Of a stretch of 64,000 nt of DNA, positions 18,071 through 28,200 are shown piece after piece (within the stretch, counting starts at the first letter, position 1; each line of letters opens with the position of its first letter). The notes under the pieces were generated by a model that searched no databases, was not told where the DNA came from, and was given only the letters and a program-made list of their open reading frames with translations. The stretch spans positions 171,799 through 235,798 of the forward strand of contig NZ_JACIGK010000003.1 of NCBI RefSeq assembly GCF_014197915.1, read 5' to 3'. The DNA comes from Roseospira visakhapatnamensis (GTDB taxonomy: Bacteria > Pseudomonadota > Alphaproteobacteria > Rhodospirillales > Rhodospirillaceae). The position numbers and the translations under genes were made by a program.

Positions 18071-21000
18071 ATGGATCTCATCCGCCTGGCCATCGCGCGC
18101 CCCACCGCCATCATCGCCGCCGTGCTGATGGTGGTCCTGTTCGGGCTGGTCGCCCTCCTGGAAATCCCCATCCAGATGACGCCGGACGTGCGTCAGCCGG
18201 TCATCACCGTCAACACCTCGTGGCCGGGCGCCGCGCCGGCGGAGGTGGAGCGCGAGATCGTCAACCGCCAGGAGGATGCCCTCAAGGGACTGGAAGGCCT
18301 GCGCGAGATGAGCAGCCAGGCCAACACCGGCAACGCCGAGGTGACGCTGGAGTTCAACACCGGCCAGAACATGGATCGCGCCCTGCTGCTGGTGGCGAAC
18401 CGCCTGGACCAGGTCTCCGACTACCCGGACGAGGCCGACGAGCCGACCCTGGAAACCTCGGGCTCCGACGATCAGCCCATCGCCTGGTTCACGGTGCGTC
18501 GTGTGGCGGGCAACGAGACCCCCATCTACCATTACGGCGACCTGTTGGATGACGTGGTTCGCGACCGGCTGGAGCGCGTGGACGGGATCTCGCGCGTCAA
18601 CGTCTACGGCGGCAGCGAACGCGAACTGCGGGTTACCGTCGACCCGGTGGCCCTGTCGAAGTATCGCATCACCGTTCCCCAGGTGGTCACCGCGTTGCGC
18701 GCCGCCAACGTCTCGATGTCCGCCGGCGACGTGGAGGAGGGCAAGCGGCGCTACGTGGTGCGGGTCGAGGGTCAGTTCATCACCCCCGCCGACGTGGAAG
18801 CGGTGGTGGTCCGCTCGGCCGCCGGTCAGGGGCTCGGCGGCCTGGCCCGGGTCAGCGTGGGCGACGTGGCCGACGTGCGGTTTTCCTACAAGGAGCAGAC
18901 GGCGAGAATTCGCTACCGGGGGGAGAACGCGCTGGCCCTCAACGCCGTGCGCGACACCGGCGCCAATGTGATCGAGACCATGGGCCTGCTGCGTGACGCG
19001 GTCGCCGCCCTGAACACTGGGGTGCTGGCCGAGCAGGGCCTCTACCTGGGCCAAGTCTACGACGAGACCGTGTACATCGAGGCGGCCATCGACCTCGTCA
19101 TCTCCAACATCTACGTTGGCGGCACCCTGGCGGCCATCGTGCTGCTGGTGTTCCTGCGGGCGTTCGGGCCGACCGTCATCATCAGCCTGGGGATTCCCGT
19201 CTCGGTGATCGGCGCCTTCGTCGGCATGGCCGCCATGGGGCGGTCGCTGAACGTCATCTCGCTGGCGGGCATCGCCTTCGCCGTCGGCATGGTGGTGGAC
19301 GCGGCCATCGTCGTGCTGGAGAATATCTACCGCCTGCGGGAACAGGGGTACAGCCGCGCCGCCGCCGCCTACCAGGGCGCCAAGCAGGTGTGGGGCGCCA
19401 TCCTGGTGTCGGCCCTGACCACGGTCATGGTGTTCATCCCCATCCTCACCATGGAACAGGAGGTGGGCCAGCTCTTCCGCGACATCGCCGTGGCCATCTC
19501 GGTGGCCGTCATGCTGTCGCTGGTGGTGGCGATCACCGTCATTCCGGCGCTGTCCCGGCGGCTGCTGGGCCGCGTGCGGCGCAAGGGCGAGGGACCAGCC
19601 GTTCCGCTGCCGGGCATCGACCAGTTCGGGCGCGGCTTCTCGTGGGCCATGACGTCGCTCACCGCCGCCATGGTGCGCAGCCGGCTTCTCAGCCTGGTGA
19701 TCGTGATCGCCATCACGGCGGCCGCCGGCGTGGTGTCCTGGGCCTATCTGCCGAAGCTGGAGTACCTGCCGGAGGGCAACCGCAACCTGGTGTTCGGCCT
19801 GATCCTGCCGCCGCCGGGCTACAATCTGGACACCACCACGGCCATCGGCCAGTCCATCGAGGACGCGGTGCGTCCGCTGTGGTCGGAGCGCGAGGGCGCC
19901 ATGCGCCACGGCCTGGAGGATCCGGGCGATCGCCAGGACCCGGCCGACGACGAGCCGGGAGCGCTGACCGCCATGGCGCGGGCGGTGGCCGACGTGATCC
20001 GGGGAACCGAGGCCGAGGAGCCGGGTCCCCCACGGATCAGCAACTTCTTCTTCGTGGCGCTGGAAACCCGGGCCTTCGTCGGCGCCGCCGCCGAGGAGTC
20101 GAGCCGCGCGAGCGACCTGATCCCCGTCGTGCGCGGCCCGGTGTTCTCCGAGCCCGGCACCTTCGGCTTCGTGTCGCAGCCGTCGCCCTTCGGCCGGTCC
20201 GTGGGGGGCGCGCGGGCGGTCAACCTGGATATCTCGGGCGCCGACCTGGAGACCATCCTGGGCGTGGCCCTGCGCGCCGCCGGAAAGGTGGGCGCGGTCC
20301 TGCCGCGCGACGAGGGCCACCAGATGCGCCCCCGGCCCGGCCTGGAACTGGGCGCGCCCGAGGTGCGCGTTTTCCCGAACCTGCTGCGGCTGGCCGACAA
20401 CGGGGTTTCGGTGCTGACCTTCGGGCAGACGGTGGATGCGTTCAACGACGGCCTGCGCGTGGATGAGATCACCCTGGGCGGCGAGCGTATCGACCTGACC
20501 CTGGCCGGCCCGGCCAACGGCGCCGATCGCACCCAGGGGATCGGCACCCTGCCGGTGGTCACCGAGTCCGGGACCATTCTGCCGGTGTCCGCCCTGGGCG
20601 ACGTCGTGTTCACGGCGGGACCCACGGAGATCCGTCACCTGGAGGGCAGTCGCACCGTCTCCCTGCAAATCCGCCCCAGTTCCACCCTGGCCCTGGAGCG
20701 GGCCATGGAGATCATCGAGGACGACGTCATCGCCCCGCTGCTGGCCGAGGGGATCCCGCCCGAGGTCTCCATGTCGCTGTCCGGGACGGCCGACAAGCTG
20801 ACCGAGGCGTGGGACGCCATGGTCTGGCAGCTTCTGCTGGCGCTGGTGATCGTCTATCTGGTGATGGCGGTGTTGTTCGAGAACTTCTTCTATCCCATGG
20901 TGATCATGATCACGGTGCCGCTGGCCTCGGCCGGCGCGGTGCTGGCGCTGGCGTTGCTCAACCTGTTCAGCTACCAGCCGCTGGACATGCTGACCATGAT

Positions 21001-21472
21001 GGGCTTCGTCATCCTCATCGGCATCGTCGTCAACAACGCCATCCTGCTGGTGGACCAGACCCTTTATGGCCTGCGCCAGGACGGCCTGAGCGCCGGGGAC
21101 GCCATTCGCCAGGCCACCGCCAACCGGGTCCGGCCCATCTTCATGTCCACGCTCACCAGTCTGATGGGCATGTCGCCGCTGGTGCTGTTCCCGGGCGCGG
21201 GATCGGAGCTGTATCGGGGCCTGGGCACGGTGGTGCTGGGCGGGCTGGCCATGTCGGCGCTGCTGACGCTGATCATCATCCCGGCCTTGATGAGCCTGGT
21301 CATGCCGCTGATCGAGGGCGGGCGCGTGCGGCGTCAGTCCGGGAACACTCCGAAAGCCAAGCCCCGTCATCGCGGCCGGGCGCGGCGCCGCGCCCGCGCC
21401 ACCGACCATCATGATCACGGAATGGGGCTGGACGAGCGGCCGGGGACCCGGTCGCCGGTCGCCGGGGAGTGA
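18071..21472 (+). CDS. RND efflux pump permease (AcrB superfamily)
   Basis: A 1133-residue proton-driven pump with the expected layout: an N-terminal helix (LAIARPTAIIAAVLMVVLFG), a periplasmic porter loop, helices 2-6, a second large loop and helices 8-12. The TM4 motif reads VVDAAIVVLEN near residue 410, so one of AcrB's paired aspartates is alanine. The TM10 lysine position reads VVNNAILLVDQ, with no lysine. Such variants occur in other RND branches, including CusA-like and uncharacterised HAE1 groups, so the proton relay must differ from AcrB. A porter-domain stretch near residues 595-665 contains an acidic insertion. Substrate is unknown. Confidence 0.93.
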   Translation: MDLIRLAIARPTAIIAAVLMVVLFGLVALLEIPIQMTPDVRQPVITVNTSWPGAAPAEVEREIVNRQEDALKGLEGLREMSSQANTGNAEVTLEFNTGQNMDRALLLVANRLDQVSDYPDEADEPTLETSGSDDQPIAWFTVRRVAGNETPIYHYGDLLDDVVRDRLERVDGISRVNVYGGSERELRVTVDPVALSKYRITVPQVVTALRAANVSMSAGDVEEGKRRYVVRVEGQFITPADVEAVVVRSAAGQGLGGLARVSVGDVADVRFSYKEQTARIRYRGENALALNAVRDTGANVIETMGLLRDAVAALNTGVLAEQGLYLGQVYDETVYIEAAIDLVISNIYVGGTLAAIVLLVFLRAFGPTVIISLGIPVSVIGAFVGMAAMGRSLNVISLAGIAFAVGMVVDAAIVVLENIYRLREQGYSRAAAAYQGAKQVWGAILVSALTTVMVFIPILTMEQEVGQLFRDIAVAISVAVMLSLVVAITVIPALSRRLLGRVRRKGEGPAVPLPGIDQFGRGFSWAMTSLTAAMVRSRLLSLVIVIAITAAAGVVSWAYLPKLEYLPEGNRNLVFGLILPPPGYNLDTTTAIGQSIEDAVRPLWSEREGAMRHGLEDPGDRQDPADDEPGALTAMARAVADVIRGTEAEEPGPPRISNFFFVALETRAFVGAAAEESSRASDLIPVVRGPVFSEPGTFGFVSQPSPFGRSVGGARAVNLDISGADLETILGVALRAAGKVGAVLPRDEGHQMRPRPGLELGAPEVRVFPNLLRLADNGVSVLTFGQTVDAFNDGLRVDEITLGGERIDLTLAGPANGADRTQGIGTLPVVTESGTILPVSALGDVVFTAGPTEIRHLEGSRTVSLQIRPSSTLALERAMEIIEDDVIAPLLAEGIPPEVSMSLSGTADKLTEAWDAMVWQLLLALVIVYLVMAVLFENFFYPMVIMITVPLASAGAVLALALLNLFSYQPLDMLTMMGFVILIGIVVNNAILLVDQTLYGLRQDGLSAGDAIRQATANRVRPIFMSTLTSLMGMSPLVLFPGAGSELYRGLGTVVLGGLAMSALLTLIIIPALMSLVMPLIEGGRVRRQSGNTPKAKPRHRGRARRRARATDHHDHGMGLDERPGTRSPVAGE

Positions 21473-21499
21473 GAGAGGCCGCCGGCGCGCCGGTCCCGC

Positions 21500-22219
21500 C
21501 TATCGCCGTTCCAGGGCCAGCCGGGCCATGATGGCCTCGAAGGTCTCCAGGAACAGGTTCTCGGCGGCGCGCGACGGCATTGGTCTCAGTGTCAGGTCCG
21601 GCCAGGGGCGTTCCTTGATGCCCAGGACGCTCCGCACCTCACGGGTCTCGAACCCGGCCAGTTGCACCGCCTCGGTGGCCCCGGCGATCAGGTCGGCGCG
21701 CTTGACCAGGGCCTTGCGCTCCATGTCCAGGCGCGGCGGCAGGCCGAAGCGCAGGTGGACGGCGACCATCAGGCGGTCCTCGACCTCCTTGAACACGTCG
21801 CCCACCACGGCCTTCAGGGGCGTGATCAGGTCGTGGGTGACGTATTCCGAGGCGTCGTGCAGCAACGCCGCCATCTCCAGCGTGGTATCGCGGCGCGGCG
21901 CCAGCAGCCGGCGGACGATCTCCACCACCAGCACCGAGTGTTGGGCCACCGACCAGGCGTGATCGCCCGACGTCTGGCCGTTCCAGCGGGTGTTGCGGGC
22001 CAGTCCCAGGGCGACGTCGGTGATCTCGACATCGAAGGGCGAGGGATCGAGCAGGTTCAGGCGCCGCCCCGACAGCATGCGCTGCCAGGTGCGCGGCGCG
22101 TGCGAGGCCAGGCGGGCGTGGGTCTCCGGCCGGGTGGGCGGCCCCGAAGCCAGGATCCGGCGCGACGTGGGGGGCGAGGACGGCGGCGAGGACGGCGGCG
22201 AGGACGGGGGCGTGGTCAT
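21500..22219 (-). CDS. HD-domain hydrolase (YfbR-like)
   Basis: A phosphohydrolase of about 239 residues. The metal-binding HD signature is ALLHDASEYVTHDLITPLK, with an upstream histidine in HAWSVAQHSVLVVE and a later Asp in KRADLIAGATEA. YfbR relatives dephosphorylate deoxynucleoside monophosphates; membership in that branch is likely but not proved. Its first 20 residues are a Ser-Pro-Pro repeat encoded by a 12-bp tandem DNA repeat (about 22171-22210), so the true start may lie further in. The gene begins five bases after the MFS stop codon, indicating an operon with the transporter. Confidence 0.85.
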   Translation of the reverse strand: MTTPPSSPPSSPPSSPPTSRRILASGPPTRPETHARLASHAPRTWQRMLSGRRLNLLDPSPFDVEITDVALGLARNTRWNGQTSGDHAWSVAQHSVLVVEIVRRLLAPRRDTTLEMAALLHDASEYVTHDLITPLKAVVGDVFKEVEDRLMVAVHLRFGLPPRLDMERKALVKRADLIAGATEAVQLAGFETREVRSVLGIKERPWPDLTLRPMPSRAAENLFLETFEAIMARLALERR

Positions 22220-22223
22220 GGCC

Positions 22224-23561
22224 CTAGGCCGCCCGCCCGGTGGGGGGAGTCATGCCCTCGACCTCGTTGGCGGGGGCCGGCGCGTGATCGAAGTCGAAGC
22301 AGAGCTGTCCGTTGTCGTCCTCGCTGGGCAGCATCGCGTAGGCCACCGCCGTGGTGCGCGGCACCACCTGCAACGGCGCCTGCTCCGCCATGGGCACCGA
22401 GTCGCGCATGCGCATGCGCACCAGGGTGAACACGGCCATGGTCAGCCCCACGCCGGTGGTCAGCATGAACAGGCCCGACGGTCCGGTCCAGCCCATGACC
22501 GCCGAGGCCACGATCGGCCCGGCCACCGCGCCCAGGCTGTAGGCCAGCAGCAGGCCGCCGCTGGCTGGCACCACGTCCTGCGGCTCGATCCAGTCGTTGG
22601 CCAGGGCGATCGCCAGCGGATAAAGGGTCGCCACCAGGGCCCCGAACAGAACCGCCAGGGCCAGCAGCACACTCAAGGAGCCCAGGCTGTTGGGATCTAG
22701 GGCTCTCAGGCTCACCGCGACCATGGCGGCGCTCACGACAGCCATGGCCAGGCAGACGATGGCGATCACTGGGCGCCGGTCGAACCGGTCGGAGATCCAG
22801 CCCAGCGGCCACTGCAACACCAGGCCGCCCAGGATCACCGCCGACATGAAGGCTGCCGTGCCCGACAGGTCCAGCCCCTGCTGGCGGGCGAACAGGGGAC
22901 CCATGCCGTAGAGGGCCCCCATGGCCAGTCCCGAGGCGACACACCCCATCACCCCGGTGGGCGAGATCCGGAACAGCGTGACGAAGCCGAACCGTCGCGG
23001 CGTCGGAATCGCCGGACCCGGCACCCGGGTCAGCGCCACGGGGACCAGGGCCATGGACAGCAGGATGGAGACCAGCGCGAACAGGACATAGCCGGCGATG
23101 TCGCCCAGTTGCAGCAGGAACTGAGCCCCACCCTGGGACAGGTAGGTGGCGATCATGTACAGGGACAGGATGGTCCCCCGGGTCTCGCGCGTCGCCTTCT
23201 CGTTCAGCCAGCTTTCGGTGCACATCAGCAGGCCGGCGACACAGAAACCCTCGATCACCCGCAGCACGCCCCAGAACAGGGGGTCGGTGAAGAAGGCATG
23301 GGCCAGCGACGCCGCCGAGAAGACGGAGGCGAAGGCGGCGAAGGCGCGGATGTGGCCGACCTGGTGGATCACGGTGATGGCGAACAGCGATCCCAGCACC
23401 AGCCCCAGGAAGTAGCCCGACATGACGAGACCGCTGATGGCCGAGGGGATGTTCGCCGCCGCCAGGTTGACGCCCAGCAGGGTCCCCAGCAGGCCGTTGC
23501 CCAGGAACATGATGGAGACGCTCAGCAACAGCGAGGCGACGGACCGGAACGACAGCCACAT
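22224..23561 (-). CDS. Major facilitator superfamily transporter (YcaD-like)
   Basis: A 445-residue inner-membrane carrier with about 12 hydrophobic helices. The loop 2-3 region (GHIRAFAAFASVFSAASLAHAF) and the TM5 region (VIEGFCVAGLLMCTESWLNEKATRETRG) strongly resemble the YcaD/'MFS_1-like' group. The loop 8-9 motif GWISDRFDRRPVI is a second MFS motif A. Substrate is unknown. Its start at 23561 has GGAG upstream. It lies between the amidotransferase gene (88 bp upstream) and the HD hydrolase (overlapping spacing), all on the minus strand. Confidence 0.9.
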   Translation of the reverse strand: MWLSFRSVASLLLSVSIMFLGNGLLGTLLGVNLAAANIPSAISGLVMSGYFLGLVLGSLFAITVIHQVGHIRAFAAFASVFSAASLAHAFFTDPLFWGVLRVIEGFCVAGLLMCTESWLNEKATRETRGTILSLYMIATYLSQGGAQFLLQLGDIAGYVLFALVSILLSMALVPVALTRVPGPAIPTPRRFGFVTLFRISPTGVMGCVASGLAMGALYGMGPLFARQQGLDLSGTAAFMSAVILGGLVLQWPLGWISDRFDRRPVIAIVCLAMAVVSAAMVAVSLRALDPNSLGSLSVLLALAVLFGALVATLYPLAIALANDWIEPQDVVPASGGLLLAYSLGAVAGPIVASAVMGWTGPSGLFMLTTGVGLTMAVFTLVRMRMRDSVPMAEQAPLQVVPRTTAVAYAMLPSEDDNGQLCFDFDHAPAPANEVEGMTPPTGRAA

Positions 23562-23649
23562 GGCGGCGGACTCCGAGCGAACGCGGGCGGGCCGCGGATG
23601 AATCGAGGGACGGATCCTGGGGAGCGGTGGTCGGTCGGTCGGGTCGGTG

Positions 23650-24585
23650 CTAGGCGGGCAGGACCTGATGGACGAGCCAGTTCCGGATCTCGGTCAAACG
23701 CCGGGCGTCGTCAAGCACATCGTGATCGATCCCCAGGCGCCAGGCCAGATCCCGCCGGCCGGGGTCGGCCCCCAGGGTTTCCAGGACCTCGGCATGGCGC
23801 GCCACGGCGGCCGTGTCGGCCGCCAGACCGTCCGCGATCAACTGCTCCCGGTAGCGCCGGCACAGCGGGCCGATGTCCCGCAGGCTGAATTCCGGATGGT
23901 ACTGGACGCCCCAGAACATGCCGTTGCCGTGGCGGATGTCCGCCGCCTGCACCGGGCTGACGGCATTGCCCGAGAGGCAGGTCATCCCCGCCGGGGGGCG
24001 GGTGACCTCGTCGCCATGGATGGCCACGGCGTCGAAGGCCGGCGGGCGGCCGTCATGCAGGGGATGGGCGCGTCCGGCCTCGGTGAGCGTGACCTTGCGG
24101 GCCAGGCCCACCTCGCGGCCGCGCGGGTTGGCCGCCACGGTGCCGCCGGCCACCACGGCCGCCACCTGCAAGGCCCAGCAACTGCCGAAGGCGGGCCGGC
24201 CGCTGTCGAAGACACGGGCGTGGAAGGCGATCTGGCGATGCACCTCGGGCCGGTCCCAGTAGACACTGAGCGCCGATCCGGTGCTGGCGACGCCGTCGAT
24301 CTGCGCCCAGTCCAGGCCGGCCGGCAGCGTGTCGCCGTCCGGATCGCCCGGACAGATCGTCGCGCAGGTGGACCCGGCCGGCGCCAGCGCCAACAGGACC
24401 TGTTCGTAAAGGACGCAGGCGACGGTTCCGCCGGACGCCTCCACGGCGCGACGGGCGTCGATCGTGTTGCCTTCGACGATCAGCAGGCGCAGCGGAGGCC
24501 CCTCCAGGCGCGCGACACGGGGCGCGACACGGGGCGCGAGGGGCAGGTCGGCGGGCACGGTGGCGGGCGGCAGGGACACGGGCAC
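23650..24585 (-). CDS. Class I glutamine amidotransferase-like protein (GMP-synthase GATase fold)
   Basis: The conserved part runs from LRLLIVEGN (near 24490) to the stop. It carries the nucleophile elbow FGSCWALQVAA, an oxyanion-region VAANPRGREVG and the catalytic His-Glu pair in WGVQYHPEFS. This is the triad of class I amidotransferases, which release ammonia from glutamine. No synthetase domain is fused, so it is either a stand-alone amidotransferase or a gamma-glutamyl peptidase-like enzyme. The start is uncertain: the frame is open to 25056, but the upstream part is Arg/Pro-rich and unlike the family. The GTG at 24585 is a compromise; GTGs at 24579 and 24558 are also possible. Confidence 0.75.
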   Translation of the reverse strand: MPVSLPPATVPADLPLAPRVAPRVARLEGPPLRLLIVEGNTIDARRAVEASGGTVACVLYEQVLLALAPAGSTCATICPGDPDGDTLPAGLDWAQIDGVASTGSALSVYWDRPEVHRQIAFHARVFDSGRPAFGSCWALQVAAVVAGGTVAANPRGREVGLARKVTLTEAGRAHPLHDGRPPAFDAVAIHGDEVTRPPAGMTCLSGNAVSPVQAADIRHGNGMFWGVQYHPEFSLRDIGPLCRRYREQLIADGLAADTAAVARHAEVLETLGADPGRRDLAWRLGIDHDVLDDARRLTEIRNWLVHQVLPA

Positions 24586-25244
24586 GGTTCCGGACGGCGA
24601 GGGGGAATCGGGGGCGGAGCCCGGACCCCGGCGACCGGCTCGCGACCGGGGCGGCGTTGAGGACCCGGGCCCGGGACGCCGAGCCCGCGCGGGGTGGGCT
24701 CGACCGGTCCCCTGCGCACCTCTACCGGGGCGCCGGCGGCTTTGCAATGGGGAGACGGGGCAATGGGGGAGACGGGGCCATGAGGGAGACGGGCGCGACG
24801 CGGCAGCGGGCGCCTCGGGAGGGGATCGGCCTCCGATGGGCCGGACAAGGCCCGCCCCCGGCCCGGCCACCACCGACCGGGAGTCGATGGTGGTGCCGGT
24901 CCGGAGACGGGCCCGTCGGGGGCACCCCCCTTTTTCGAGGCGAGCCGTCGGCGTCGCGACGCCCTCCGTCGACGGTGACGGCATCCCCTCGACCATGCCG
25001 CGCGCCCGCTCGTCGGGCACGGCGCGCGCGTGACTGACCGTCATGGACCGTGGCACGGCGGCCCGGGCCGGGACCGTCCGTGGTTCCCGCGATCATCTCA
25101 GCGGAGTCACGGTAGTGGCGACCACGGCGTCCCGCAGTGACGATGCTCACTTGGCGCCGGACGGCCGGGACCGGTGGGGCGGTTGCCGACCGCCATGACA
25201 CCGCGCGCGCTCTGGCGATGTCATGCCGGTGGTCTCGCTCCGGC
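24586..25244. other. Long intergenic region
   Basis: About 660 bp separate the amidotransferase from the end of bcsC. The stretch 24746-24795 holds three near-copies of GGGAGACGGGGC. At 25032-25053 GACTGACCGTCATGGACCGTGGC resembles part of the 40-nt repeat family (GACTGACCGTTGCGGTCCGTGGC). No gene or clear promoter was recognised; an N-terminal extension of the amidotransferase into this region cannot be excluded. Confidence 0.4.
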
Positions 25245-28200
25245 CTATTGCCGTCCGCGATCGACGAACGAGGGCAGGTCGCGGGCGAGCACGCCGCCGC
25301 GTTCGCCGAAGCTGTAGCGGAGCGTCATGCCGACCGCCGTGTCCTCGTAGTCGGGCGCGGTGGAGTGCCGCAGCAGGCCGCCGAGCTGCCATTGCGGAGC
25401 CACCTGCCAGGCACCGCGCAGTTCCAGTTCGGTGGACAGGCCCTCGCTGTCGGTGCCGGCGTAGCGCTGGCCATCGTCTTCCGTGGGGAACAGCGGCGTG
25501 CTGTCCTCTTCCGACGAGGTCAGGCCGGCGAAGGCGCGCCCGCCCACCAGCCAGTCCTTCCCTTCCAGGGTCAGGAGGTCCACGAACAGCCCCGCCGTGG
25601 TGTTCCACTGCGGGCTGTAGTAGCCGCCGTGGCCGTAGGTGAACTTGCTCAGGTTCTTGTCGTACCCCTGGACCATGAGGCTCGGGCCGACGCGAAGGTA
25701 CTTGAAGCCGTCGGGCTTCAGGTCATAGGCCGCCGACAGCGTGCCGCGAAGCCGCCGGTTGTCCTCCACGTCGCGTCCGGTCAGGTAGCTTCCCAGCACC
25801 TCGGCCGAGACCGCGAACCGCTCCGAGACGTCGAAGGTGGCGCCGGCCTTCAGGCCGTATTCCACCACCCGCCCCCAACTGTCGCCGGTGAAGGGATCGA
25901 CCATGCCCGACTGCGACAGCAGGCTGTCCTTGCGGGTTTCCGCGAACGCGGTGCCCGAGAGTGTCGCGCCGTCGCCATAGCTGGTGACCGACAGATGACC
26001 CAGCGGCACCGCGCCGACCTCGCCGCCCACCGGACCGAAGCCGACCGAGCCCTCGAAGGTGCTGTTCGGCGCCTCCTGGCGGAAGTCGGCATAGACGTGG
26101 AAGATGCTGTCGCCGCTGGTCGGGCTGGCCACCCAGGCCCCTTGCACGGCACTCGGGAGGCTGGCGTTGACTCGGTTGCAGGCATCGCTGATCGCCTGGG
26201 CCACGGCGGCCCCGTTGCTTCCTCGCGCCCGGGTCGCGCGCACGTCGGCGATCGCCTGATTGACGATCTCGCGGTCGCTGTCGCTGATGTTGGGGTCCGC
26301 CAGCAGGGTGGCGAGGAAGTTGGCGGTCGCGTCCAGGCTCTGGTCGTTGATCTGTCCGCGACGGCCGACCAGGGCACAGGCATCCGGATCGCCGATATCG
26401 GCGTCCAGCCCCTCGACCCGCAGGCCCCAGCGGGCGGGATAGCCGTTGAACCCGGTGAAGGCGTCGCCCATCTCAAGCTGGCCATAGCGCCCGGTGAAGG
26501 CGTCCAGGCCGTCGTCGCCGGACCGACTCCGGTAGAACACCCCCATGACCACCTCGGGATCGAAGAGGCCGCGCAAGGCCGGTTCCTCGTCCCCCAGCGC
26601 CTGATGTGCCATCAGATACTGGCTCCGTTCGACGTAGGTGTCATAGGCCCGCACCCGCCACGCATCCTTCAGGGGGCCACCCAGGTCCTCGACCAGATAG
26701 CGGGCGCGGCGGGTGTCGCCGCTTTTCTCCAGGGACTCCAGAAGCCCGGCCCCGGCGCCGGAGTCGGGGTCGGCGCGATAGGCCACCTCGAAGCGCTGGG
26801 ATGCCTCCTCCGGCCGGTCCAGGCGCAGCAGACTCCAGCCTTCCAGTTGGGCCAGATTGGCATTGTCGGCGCCACTGGCGCGGGCGATCTCGGCCGTGCG
26901 CAGCACCGCGCGCCAGTCCCCGTCCTCGAAGGACTCGTTGGCCAGCGTGGCGGCGGCGTCGGCGCAGGCATCCGCCAGGCCGGCGCTCGACCCCGCGCGT
27001 GGACAGGCGAGGTCCATGGCCTCGCCGGGACGGCCGCCGTTCAGCCGGGTGAGCGCCAACCCCTCCAGCATGTCCGTGTTGCCCGGGCTGCGTTGAAGCG
27101 CCGCCTCGAAGGCCGCCTCGGCCCGGTCGTACTCTTCCAGGCTGTAGTAGCTCCAGGCCTCCAGGGCGCGCAGGTCGGCGTTGGCGCCGGGGCCGGCCTC
27201 CGCGGCCATGGCCAGCACCTGGTCGTAGTCTCCGGCCTCGAAGGCCAGCGCGGCCTCGCTGGCGCGCAGGTCCTGGCACAACTGCGCGAGGTTGGCCGCC
27301 CGCGCCGACCAGCCACAGGCCATTTGCCGGGCCTCGGCGACACGTCCGAGCTGCTGGAGGGCCACGGTGATCCCGGTGGCGCTGGCCGGCGTCGGATTGC
27401 GTTTGTAGGACGCGACGAAGCGTGCCAGCGCTCCCTGGGGGTCGCCCTTGTTCAGGCGCTCGTAGCCGATGCCGACCGCCGAGGGTCCCGGCCGCCGCAC
27501 GCCCAGGGCGGCCGCCTTCTCGGTCAGGGTCCGGGCCTCGGCGCGCTGTCCCCGGCGGGCGGCGCGGGTGGCGGCGTCGGCATAGGCATCGCCGACAATG
27601 CGTTGCAGGGCGGCCCGCTTCTCGGGCGCCGCGCCGGCCACCTCGGCGGCGCGGTCCAGCGCATTGGACCGGACCAGCGCCAGAACCAGACCCTGGCGGG
27701 CGTCGAACGTTTCCTCCAACGCGAGGGAGCGCTCGAACCAGGGGCGCGCGTCGGCCGGGCGGCGCTTGTTCAGCAGGAAGTAGCCCACCAGATTGGTGAG
27801 CGCGGGGTCGCGTTGAACGGCCGGCGTGTCCGCCACCGCGCGTTCGACGGCGGTGACGTTGCCGCTTTCGATGGCCTCCTGAAGGCGCCGCGAGGCCAGC
27901 CCCTGGGTCGCCTGATCATAGCGCGTGCGGGCCTCGGTCGGCCAGCCGGCGGCGTCGATCGCCTTGACGTAGGCGGCGAACTCCTCGGTCGGCAGGTGGG
28001 TGGAGGCCTTCTGAAGGGTGATCCCCAGGTCCTCGGGCGACGGCGCCGGGCATTGCGTCAGGATGCGGCGATACAGCGCGGACAACGCCTGCTTCTGGCG
28101 CAGGGCGGCGTGCGCATCGGCCAGCCACCACAGCGCCTCGATGCGGTCACAGGCGAACAGGTCCGGCTCGGACCCCGCCAGGGCGACGATCTCGCCGTGA

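Noticed and set aside
16568..21418. 1616-codon minus-strand frame opposite the RND pump
   Set aside because: Composition (His, Gln, Gly, Arg) is typical of the antisense of high-GC coding DNA; no motifs, and it would overlap two well-supported genes.
24746..24795. GGGAGACGGGGC near-repeats considered as CRISPR-like or iteron array
   Set aside because: Units are irregular, very short and GC simple-sequence, without spacers.
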